From positions 1 to 64,000 of the IMG/VR virus record IMGVR_UViG_3300030116_003627: a DNA stretch of 64,000 nucleotides, one strand, 5' to 3'. The DNA is from a virus. The translations under genes and the position numbers were made by a program. The notes below the pieces were generated by a model that worked only from the letters and a program-made list of their open reading frames with translations, did no database searches and was not told the origin of the DNA. How positions within the stretch are numbered: the first letter of the stretch is position 1; each line of letters begins with the position of its first letter. Positions 58,000 through 64,000 of the stretch are shown here, piece after piece.

Positions 58000-59101
58000 T
58001 TTCGTATACCTTATTGTATTGATTGTTCACTCGCACAAATGTTGCACACTTAGTAAGGTCTTTAATCTGCCTAGCGCCAATGTAGGTACAAGTAGAACGC
58101 AGACCACCAAGAATATACTGCATTGTATCTGCTACAGGACCACGATAGGGTACAAGAATATCACGACCTTCAGATGCACGATAGTTCTTCAGTCCACCTG
58201 CATGCTTCTTGTTAGCTGTATTGGATGACATACCATAGAACTGTCTAAACTCTTTGCGTTCAATAACAGGCTTATAGATTTCATCTTCTTTCATATAGTA
58301 GTATTCATTGTTATGGATATACTTGTAGACTGGTTCACCACCACCTTCGTCATGACCAGCAAGCATTCCACCTAGCATTACAAAGTCGGCTCCTGCGGCA
58401 AATGCTTTTGCTACATCGCCCGGAGAAACGCAACCACCGTCAGCGACGATGTGACCACCAAGGCCATGAGCAGCATCCGCACACTCCATAACCGTTGATA
58501 GTTGCGGATAACCAACACCAGTAACAATACGAGTTGTGCAAACACTTCCAGGCCCAATACCCACTTTAACCACGTCAGCTCCATTTAGAATTAACTCCTG
58601 TGTCTGATCAGCGGTAACCACGTTACCTGCAATGATAATATTATTTACACCACATAGTTCACGAATGGACTTTACAAACTTGACATACTTCTCCATATAC
58701 CCATTTGGAGTGTCAATACAAATTACTGGAAACTTATTCTTAAGAGAACGAACCTTATCATAGTCTGCGTCTTGCATACCTACAGTCAAACACAGACTTT
58801 CTTTCATACGGTCTTTGTCGTAAATGTCTGCATGTAGATGGAGTTTAGTAAGTTCATCAACACTGTAACTTTTATTCATGGCAACCATCATGTTCTCTTT
58901 TGAGAATGCTTTTGCCATATTAATAGTGCCAACACCATCCATGTTGGCAGCAATAATAGGGATAACTTCAAGTGTTCTTTGAGAGTGAGGAAATTTAAAC
59001 TGTCTGGTGAGTTTAACTTCTTTTCGGGATTCTAGAGTAGATCGTTTCGGTCTTAGAAGAACATCCGAATAGTCTAACTTAGTATCACTCTCAATATGCA
59101 T
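57992..59101 (-). CDS. guaC: GMP reductase (IMPDH family)
   Basis: 369 residues, a little longer than E. coli GuaC (347). [20 protein letters not shown] holds the catalytic Cys188, and [25 protein letters not shown] and [12 protein letters not shown] are GuaC signatures. Unlike IMP dehydrogenase it lacks a CBS insert. It turns GMP to IMP with NADPH, feeding adenine nucleotide pools. It heads the run with ho and pcyX and follows tRNA-Thr. An auxiliary metabolic gene for nucleotide supply is the simple reading. Confidence 0.9.
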   Translation of the reverse strand: MHIESDTKLDYSDVLLRPKRSTLESRKEVKLTRQFKFPHSQRTLEVIPIIAANMDGVGTINMAKAFSKENMMVAMNKSYSVDELTKLHLHADIYDKDRMKESLCLTVGMQDADYDKVRSLKNKFPVICIDTPNGYMEKYVKFVKSIRELCGVNNIIIAGNVVTADQTQELILNGADVVKVGIGPGSVCTTRIVTGVGYPQLSTVMECADAAHGLGGHIVADGGCVSPGDVAKAFAAGADFVMLGGMLAGHDEGGGEPVYKYIHNNEYYYMKEDEIYKPVIERKEFRQFYGMSSNTANKKHAGGLKNYRASEGRDILVPYRGPVADTMQYILGGLRSTCTYIGARQIKDLTKCATFVRVNNQYNKVYENA

Positions 59102-59124
59102 TTGTTGTTATCTCCCTAAAATAA

Positions 59125-59200
59125 TGGTGCTGGCGGAGAGACTTGAACTCCCGGCCTGAGGTTTACAAAACCCCTGCTCTACCAACTGAGCTACGCCAGC
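59125..59200 (-). tRNA. trnT-UGU: tRNA-Thr (UGU)
   Basis: A full cloverleaf: acceptor GCTGGCG/CGCCAGC, D stem GCTC/GAGC, anticodon stem GGGGT/ACCTC with loop TTTGTAA (anticodon TGT), T arm GGGAG-TTCAAGT-CTCTC, and an encoded CCA end. It reads ACA and probably other Thr codons. It lies 24 bases before guaC. Confidence 0.95.
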
Positions 59201-59387
59201 ATAATAAAATGTATAGGTGGGATTAAGGATTACCCACAATGGACCACTGGCAAACTCCTGTCTACTCGGTCCAAACCTACCTGCATCCGCTAAGACGGGC
59301 CGCTAAACCCCTTCGGTATTACCTTATCCGCATCTGCCACGGATTATTCAGTCACTATACCATTCCTGCCGTCGCAGGAAATCCTAT
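59201..59387 (-). ncRNA. Candidate structured RNA between two tRNAs
   Basis: 187 bases without a convincing gene. GC content is clearly higher than in its surroundings. Minus-strand hairpins are visible: TCCTGC-GACG-GCAGGA, GGACC pairing with GGTCC across about 22 bases, and GTGGG with CCCAC just before the tRNA-Thr. TTAGCGG occurs twice. T4 encodes stable RNAs C and D within its tRNA cluster, which is a precedent. This is not recognised as tmRNA, RNase P RNA or a known riboswitch. Confidence 0.4.
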
Positions 59388-59464
<77 letters not shown>

Positions 59465-59466
59465 TA

Positions 59467-59667
59467 CTACTTATCAGCTTTAACATACTCCATAAACGCT
59501 TGACCATCTTCTACCCATTGCTGAGTAGTCAGGTGAGTGATCTTATCTACATAGACACTCTGCTCTTCATAGGTATCACCGTCATCATACGTCCAGACAA
59601 AATAGCCGGGATACTGATGCAGGCTCAGGTGTTCCTCACCGATAATTTTAAGAATGGTTGCTTTCAT
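59467..59667 (-). CDS. Small protein before tRNA cluster
   Basis: 66 residues: ATILKIIGEEHLSLHQYPGY, then FVWTYDDGDTYEEQSVYVDK. It looks like a small beta protein with an acidic end. An early promoter (59696-59724) lies about 28 bases upstream and probably also serves the tRNAs that follow directly. No family is recognised. Confidence 0.6.
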   Translation of the reverse strand: MKATILKIIGEEHLSLHQYPGYFVWTYDDGDTYEEQSVYVDKITHLTTQQWVEDGQAFMEYVKADK

Positions 59668-59695
59668 AACTCTTCTCTGTCAACACTACATTATT

Positions 59696-59724
59696 AATAT
59701 AGTACATCTTGGATAAGATTTCAA
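59696..59724 (-). promoter_or_regulatory. Early promoter of small gene and tRNA cluster
   Basis: On the minus strand: TTGAAA at 59719-59724, a 17-base spacer, then TATATT at 59696-59701. The 20-base element shared with 38783-38802 lies directly upstream, with its GTTG 10 bases from the -35 box. Confidence 0.75.
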
Positions 59725-59727
59725 GCC

Positions 59728-59747
59728 TTTTTTTCAACTATCGTTTC
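59728..59747 (-). repeat. 20-base repeated promoter-upstream element, copy 2
   Basis: Exact copy of 38783-38802 (minus strand GAAACGATAGTTGAAAAAAA), in the same orientation and next to a similar promoter. It is intergenic in both places. Confidence 0.8.
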
Positions 59748-59752
59748 TAATT

Positions 59753-60187
59753 TTATGTAAAGTCTAAGTCAACTGTTGCATGTTCAATAAATCCATCACC
59801 AGTAAAGTAAGGAACTTCAACATCATCATAACGGTCTTCAATCAGAGTAGAAGCATCACCATTAATAGAAACGACACCAGCATCATTCCAAGTCCAGACT
59901 TTGACTTCCCAATCACCTGTCCAGATATTAGGTTCATCTGCCTCAACCCAATCCATCACAGCATTTAGTGTCAGGTCTGCGTCAATACCATCATCATCTT
60001 CTACAAGATATTTAATTCCAGCCTGTGGTTCTGAAAACCATTCTGCTTCTGCATAGTATGCTACAGTAGGAGTTTCACTTTCAGTAGTGTCTTCTTTTTC
60101 ACCACCCCAGAACTGGTCATACAATACCCAGCCACCAATAAACAAAGTTGCAGTAAACATAACTGCGCCTACACCAAGAAACAACAT
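59753..60187 (-). CDS. Membrane-anchored acidic protein, unknown
   Basis: 144 residues. Residues about 2-24 form one membrane segment (LFLGVGAVMFTATLFIGGWV), followed by a strongly acidic outer part with several Trp residues (WTGDWEVKVWTWNDAGVVSI). No lipobox is seen. It lies between the third B12-type radical SAM gene and the promoter with the repeat element. Function unknown; an envelope protein is likely. Confidence 0.65.
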   Translation of the reverse strand: MLFLGVGAVMFTATLFIGGWVLYDQFWGGEKEDTTESETPTVAYYAEAEWFSEPQAGIKYLVEDDDGIDADLTLNAVMDWVEADEPNIWTGDWEVKVWTWNDAGVVSINGDASTLIEDRYDDVEVPYFTGDGFIEHATVDLDFT

Positions 60188-60196
60188 TATATTCTC

Positions 60197-61837
60197 CTAA
60201 TAAGTCCATCTAAGGGGCATATTAAATTTTGCCCAATCTACATTAATTTTTTCACCAAACAACTTTTCTAGTTCTTGTTCTGTTTGTATATAGTTGTCTG
60301 CCATAACTTTCAATTCACCCATTCTCATACTTCTAGTAAACCAGATAGTTTCAAACTCATCAGTAATTGTGGTTTCGCTTTCAGGTGCAAAAACTCTTCT
60401 TATCAAATTTCTTTGCATCTCCACACAACTACTCAAGATAGGGTATTCATCTAAATTATCATAAAAATCTTTTGTCTGTTTTGTTAAATCATAAATTTTA
60501 TCCGTTGCAATGTTAGTGTTAACAAAATTATGCCAGAACCATTGGTAGTCAAACATTTTTACTAATTCTTCTAAATCAAAACTTAGTGACTCATACATAA
60601 TTTCATAGTATTGGAATTTACTAAAAAATACCTTTTTTGTTTTAATCTTGTGTTTTTCTTGATATTCTGGTGTACCAAAAGAAGTGTTAGCAACTACAAG
60701 AGCAATAAACGTCATGGTCTTGTCAATACCAAGATTGTGTATATTATGATGTAAGGTTTGAAGCCAACTGTCAGCAGTTTCACCGGGAAGAGTGATAATC
60801 ATTTCTGCTGTGATTTCATTACCTAAAGCTTTTTGTTCTGCAATAACAGGTAAAAGTTTTTCATTCTTAATATTTGCTCTATCAATAATCTCTAGCACTT
60901 CTGGTGTGTGGGTTTGAAAACTAACTTTCATATTATTTTGAGTAAGAGAAAGTTGATTCTCTAATAAGTCAACAATTTTGGTTAGATTTTTACTACCATT
61001 TTTTGCAAGACCACCGTAAATAACATTAACCTTATGATTATACTTTTCTTGGAAATCTACCATCTTTTCCAAAACAGTCACATCATCTTTAAAAATGCCA
61101 AAGTTAGCATTTGTAATAAACATGCTATTCACTTTTTTCTTGTATAAAAACTCTAGTTCATCTACACATTTTTGTAACTCAAACTTTGTGATTTTACTAC
61201 TCGCATTGCCACCCCAATCACAAAAAGCACATTTATATGGACAACCCCTATCAGTTTCTACAGGGACCATTATTCTTCCTACATTATATTTTTCTGGATT
61301 ATCAAAAACATAGTCAAAAATACCATCACTATATGGCGTCGGAAGTTCTCTAATTTTATTACCACTGATAGGTTCATCTAATAACCATTCTTCAAATGCA
61401 TATTCTGCTAGACCTTCTATGTGTACATCAACCCAAGGACGATCTTCTCTATACTTTTCTAATACATCCTTGTGTTTAGGTACTTGTGGCCCACCATATA
61501 CTACAATACCATCAGGTTTAATTTTTTTATAATGCTCAGAGATTAAATCACTATAATATTGATTCCATGTATAGTTGGTCAATCCAAAAATATCTGTCTC
61601 TGACAAAATATCATCAAATTCTTCTACAGGTTTAGGTATGAATAAAGGATCGTAGAAATTGTATTTTTTATTAATTTTTGGATTTTTTATGGCATGCCAA
61701 ATCAAACATCCAGAGGAATAAGGCAACCATGCATCTAATCCTTCTGATGTTGCATATTTCTTAGTTTTTTTACTTTCCCAAAGTGGAATGTGATTAAAAT
61801 TACCAAGAAGAATATTTTTCTTTGATGTGACTTCCAT
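60197..61837 (-). CDS. B12-binding-type radical SAM protein, third
   Basis: 546 residues. The N-terminal half has the Rossmann-like strand pattern of class B radical SAM proteins (DIFGLTNYTWNQYY, KPDGIVVYGGPQVPKH). VETDRGCPYKCAFCDWGG holds Cys199, Cys203 and Cys206, and the CDWGG ending is typical of a subgroup that includes B12-dependent enzymes. VSFQTHTPEVLEIIDRAN and MIITLPGETADSW follow. It differs clearly from the tandem pair at 39175-42494. It follows tRNA-Arg. Substrate unknown. Confidence 0.8.
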   Translation of the reverse strand: MEVTSKKNILLGNFNHIPLWESKKTKKYATSEGLDAWLPYSSGCLIWHAIKNPKINKKYNFYDPLFIPKPVEEFDDILSETDIFGLTNYTWNQYYSDLISEHYKKIKPDGIVVYGGPQVPKHKDVLEKYREDRPWVDVHIEGLAEYAFEEWLLDEPISGNKIRELPTPYSDGIFDYVFDNPEKYNVGRIMVPVETDRGCPYKCAFCDWGGNASSKITKFELQKCVDELEFLYKKKVNSMFITNANFGIFKDDVTVLEKMVDFQEKYNHKVNVIYGGLAKNGSKNLTKIVDLLENQLSLTQNNMKVSFQTHTPEVLEIIDRANIKNEKLLPVIAEQKALGNEITAEMIITLPGETADSWLQTLHHNIHNLGIDKTMTFIALVVANTSFGTPEYQEKHKIKTKKVFFSKFQYYEIMYESLSFDLEELVKMFDYQWFWHNFVNTNIATDKIYDLTKQTKDFYDNLDEYPILSSCVEMQRNLIRRVFAPESETTITDEFETIWFTRSMRMGELKVMADNYIQTEQELEKLFGEKINVDWAKFNMPLRWTY

Positions 61838-61842
61838 AGAAT

Positions 61843-61919
61843 TGGCCTGCCCGGTAGGAGTCGAACCTACAACCTACGGCTTAGAAGGCCGTTGCTCTAT
61901 CCAATTGAGCTACGGGCAG
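61843..61919 (-). tRNA. trnR-UCU: tRNA-Arg (UCU)
   Basis: A full cloverleaf: acceptor CTGCCCG/CGGGCAG, D stem GCTC/GAGC, anticodon stem ACGGC/GCCGT with loop CTTCTAA (anticodon TCT), T loop TTCGACT, and an encoded CCA end. It reads AGA, common in AT-rich phage genes. Confidence 0.95.
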
Positions 61920-61927
61920 ATAACAAA

Positions 61928-62452
61928 TCAATTACAATTTTGACTACGACAAATAGTCACAGAAACATTCACTTCAATTTCGTCGCCTACAGCATATTGA
62001 TCTTTGACAACCCCCCAACCCTGATATCCGTTCCAATCATATTGAATGGTATAATCTTCAGGAACAGACTCAGTGCGTTGAACATAACGAGTTGTACAAA
62101 TCTCTTTGTCTTCATATCCTACGATACGAAGTTCTGGTGCACGGCCTGCTTCAGCAGCAACCACACCACCAATAACTGCACCAGCAACAGCACCTTCATC
62201 TTTATCAGTCACTGCTTTACCAAGCAAACCGCCAAAGACTGATCCAAAAAGAACTTCTAAACCAGTAGCACCTTGACCTTGTACATTCTCATAGATTGGT
62301 ACTTGTGCAATACTACACTTTGTTACGGGTACATCTCGTACAACCTCAATCCAGTTAGGTTCTACATCAGTTACAATTGCAGTCTCCGCTGCGGCGGGAC
62401 TGGCGCATGCACCAACCCCTACCATAGATAAAACGGCTAGAATACGTTTCAT
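61928..62452 (-). CDS. Exported glycine-zipper protein
   Basis: 174 residues from ATG 62452, which has AAGGAAG 4 bases upstream. Residues 1-22 (KRILAVLSMVGVGACASPAA) form a signal peptide, with a possible lipobox at GAC. Two Gly/Ala-rich membrane-like segments follow (LFGSVFGGLLGKAV and AVAGAVIGGVVAAEAGR), a 2TM glycine-zipper like those in outer-membrane antigens. The outer part has Cys pairs and beta strands. It overlaps the lipoprotein gene upstream. It may alter the host envelope. Confidence 0.7.
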   Translation of the reverse strand: MKRILAVLSMVGVGACASPAAAETAIVTDVEPNWIEVVRDVPVTKCSIAQVPIYENVQGQGATGLEVLFGSVFGGLLGKAVTDKDEGAVAGAVIGGVVAAEAGRAPELRIVGYEDKEICTTRYVQRTESVPEDYTIQYDWNGYQGWGVVKDQYAVGDEIEVNVSVTICRSQNCN

Positions 62453-62751
62453 TGAACTTCCTTTAATACTTCTGTCATTGATGGACAAATCTCTGCTGTA
62501 TATAGTCCACCGGATGCTACAGTACCAGCAAGAGCGCCTGTAGCAGCACCAAAGAGTGCATCGGTTCCACCTACGTTGCCATCAGAAAGAACAACCATAG
62601 CAGCTGTACCAGCTACTGCACCAAGTGCTGCATACTGTGGTGTTTTTTCATTATAGTACATTACATTGGTACATTCACCAAGAGGTTTAGTAAGTTGCGC
62701 ACATCCAGTCAAACCAAGCATCGCAACAGATGCAATAATAATAGATTTCAT
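62449..62751 (-). CDS. Lipoprotein with glycine-rich segment
   Basis: 100 residues. Residues 1-16 form a signal peptide with a lipobox LTGC, so Cys17 is probably lipid-modified. AALGAVAGTAAMVVLSDG and ALFGAATGALAGTVASGG are Gly/Ala-rich, as in the next gene. Two further Cys residues are present. The pair resembles outer-membrane small lipoproteins; spanin-like or superinfection roles are possible but unproven. It overlaps the next gene by 4 bases. Confidence 0.7.
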   Translation of the reverse strand: MKSIIIASVAMLGLTGCAQLTKPLGECTNVMYYNEKTPQYAALGAVAGTAAMVVLSDGNVGGTDALFGAATGALAGTVASGGLYTAEICPSMTEVLKEVQ

Positions 62752-62752
62752 T

Positions 62753-63343
62753 TTAAGCTCCTACAATGGAATAGTAAATATCTTCCCAACCGTTAACACG
62801 ATTAGCAAAGTCAAACTGCTGATTGTGAGGCAAGTCAATTAGATAAGATTCAAGTCCAAGTTCTTCACCTAGCACAGCATTCTTGTACTTATCTTCTACC
62901 CAAACACAACCCGTGCCACGATACTGTTCAAGTGCATCATCTTTATCAGCACCAGTATCTAGACATACCAGTTCATCAATAACAGTTTCACCAAACAGGG
63001 CGTGCAGGTTTTGTAGACGTGCCTTGTACGCATACTTGTTCAGAGACATGGAAGTAATTACACGCAGGACATAACCACATTCCTCATGCAACTTCTTAAC
63101 ATATTTGACTGCATCCAAGTGCGGGGTCAGGTATGCCATAGCAGCGGAGTTGTTAAACTCACGAACAAGAGGTTCACCAGCATTTTTGTTGATAAAACCA
63201 TACCGTTTCCAAATAGCATATCCGGTAGGGTCTTGTTCAGTATACCCACGGTCTGCCATAAACTCTTTGAAACCAAAGAGCCAATCTACTAGAACTCCAT
63301 CACAGTCAGTGAGGATTACCTTATCTGCAAGGTCGCTTTTCAT
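62753..63343 (-). CDS. HAD-type 5'(3')-deoxyribonucleotidase-like
   Basis: 196 residues. ILTDCDGVLVDW (residues 10-21) is the HAD motif DxDG with Asp13 and Asp15. RVITSMSLNKYAYKARLQNL holds motif II with Thr/Ser, and CVWVEDKYKNAVLGEELGL has the later acidic pair. The layout fits NT5C-type nucleotidases, which take phosphate from deoxynucleotides. T4-like phages use such enzymes in nucleotide turnover. It overlaps the next gene start by one base. Substrate unproven. Confidence 0.75.
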   Translation of the reverse strand: MKSDLADKVILTDCDGVLVDWLFGFKEFMADRGYTEQDPTGYAIWKRYGFINKNAGEPLVREFNNSAAMAYLTPHLDAVKYVKKLHEECGYVLRVITSMSLNKYAYKARLQNLHALFGETVIDELVCLDTGADKDDALEQYRGTGCVWVEDKYKNAVLGEELGLESYLIDLPHNQQFDFANRVNGWEDIYYSIVGA

Positions 63344-63918
63344 TACTTTTCCTTATCTTTCAAAAATTCTATGTTTAAGGTTTTGCGTAAACCTTCACCT
63401 TGTTCAAGTGCACAATGTGGTATCTGATGTGAAAAGATAAACACAGTGTCTAACTCAGGTTTAAGATAGCACCATTCTCCATCTTTGTCAATATAAGAAA
63501 ACCATCCCTTCATATCTGACATGTCTTCTGGCAAATTAAGATAGAGTAAAACACTCATACCTTCTCTCACTAATCCAGCTGGATTGCTATGCTGATGAAT
63601 ACCATGCCTAGAACCCTTATATCCATCTATGGTCCATGAATTTACATATTCCATATTTTCAAAATGTGGTATATTATTTCTTTCACAGATACCTTTGACC
63701 ATATCATAGAAAAAATCTTTGACGTAAGAATCTTTTACTGGTAAACTCTCGCCTTTAGAACCATCATCAAAGAAATGTTGAGTGCTATCCCCTCGGCCGC
63801 TATACGCACCATATCCATCAGTTGTAATGATCTGTTTGCTAAGAACCCATTTTTTTAGTTCTTCAACATCAAGTCCATGTTTAACTACATGAAAAAACCA
63901 AGGCATTTCTTCTGTCAA
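63343..63918 (-). CDS. 2OG-Fe(II) oxygenase family protein
   Basis: 191 residues. GSRHGIHQHSNPAGLVREGM (about residues 102-121) carries the first iron-binding His residues. DTVFIFSHQIPHCALEQGEG then LRKTLNIEF (about residues 157-185) gives the distal His and the Arg for 2-oxoglutarate. The start is ambiguous: TTG 63918 has GGAG 7 bases upstream and overlaps the previous stop; ATG 63906 has only a weak site. It starts a run with the HAD nucleotidase. Substrate unknown. Confidence 0.75.
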   Translation of the reverse strand: MTEEMPWFFHVVKHGLDVEELKKWVLSKQIITTDGYGAYSGRGDSTQHFFDDGSKGESLPVKDSYVKDFFYDMVKGICERNNIPHFENMEYVNSWTIDGYKGSRHGIHQHSNPAGLVREGMSVLLYLNLPEDMSDMKGWFSYIDKDGEWCYLKPELDTVFIFSHQIPHCALEQGEGLRKTLNIEFLKDKEK

Positions 63919-64000
63919 TCTGTTGCTCCATCTATGTCTACAACATGTTCATTTTCATTCATAACTTCAAAGTCTGTTGTCAACCAACGAATATTGCCAG
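63915..64000 (-). CDS. 3' end of an unidentified gene (partial)
   Basis: The last 86 bases hold the end of a minus-strand frame whose visible product is IRWLTTDFEVMNENEHVVDI followed by DGATD and a stop at 63915. The stop overlaps the TTG start of the oxygenase gene. Too little is visible to assign a function. Confidence 0.55.
   Translation of the reverse strand, partial: GNIRWLTTDFEVMNENEHVVDIDGATD

Overview
The window looks like a piece of a marine T4-like myovirus (Straboviridae/Kyanoviridae-type) genome. It carries a recognisable T4 baseplate and hub set (gp4, gp5, gp6, gp8, gp25, gp26, gp27-like, gp48, gp53), gp32, gp33, PhoH, T4-type late promoters (TATAAATA) and tRNA genes that encode their own CCA. 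DNA is AT-rich, genes are packed with 1-50 bp overlaps, and there are no transposons or CRISPR arrays. The host is inferred, not seen. The ho-pcyX pair resembles cassettes described from oceanic phages thought to infect Alphaproteobacteria, and no photosystem genes are present, so a non-cyanobacterial marine host is favoured.

Layout. 1-8.4 kb (minus): tail-fibre-like proteins, a glycosyltransferase, a 2OG-Fe(II) oxygenase-like protein and small proteins; the first gene is cut by the window edge. 8.4-28.4 kb (minus): a 1762-residue DUF4815-type protein, then gp8, gp6, gp25, the separate pieces of the gp5 hub/lysin (OB-fold protein, beta-structured spike with a C-terminal lysozyme-like domain, and a zinc amidase), gp27-like, gp53 and gp48. 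28.47-32.45 kb is the only plus-strand block: gp4, a conserved morphogenesis protein, a tail-tube-fold protein, gp26, a gp51-like protein and a probable tape measure. It starts at interleaved divergent late promoters and ends at a bidirectional terminator.

32.5-64 kb (minus): gp32 with a consensus early promoter, gp33, radical SAM enzymes, class I fructose-bisphosphate aldolase, a lysis-like pair, a DUF932 protein, two tandem B12-type radical SAM proteins, a glycan island (several glycosyltransferases, dTDP-glucose 4,6-dehydratase-like enzyme, methyltransferase), a ClpP-like protease, a PD-(D/E)XK nuclease, a cupin between two related unknown proteins, phoH, and an operon guaC-ho-pcyX-2OG oxygenase. 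Then come tRNA-Thr, an unassigned GC-rich structured segment, tRNA-Pro, a third B12-type radical SAM protein, tRNA-Arg, two exported glycine-zipper proteins, a HAD nucleotidase and another 2OG oxygenase.

Together: the left half builds the tail tip and three cell-wall-active proteins. The right half reshapes the host through heme-to-phycobilin conversion, purine salvage, aldolase, sugar transfer and radical/oxygenase chemistry. Points most worth a second look are ho-pcyX, the RNA-like segment between the tRNAs, the early-promoter element repeated exactly at two sites 21 kb apart, the rearranged gp5, and the tandem radical SAM/glycan island. Functions are read from motifs without any database search.
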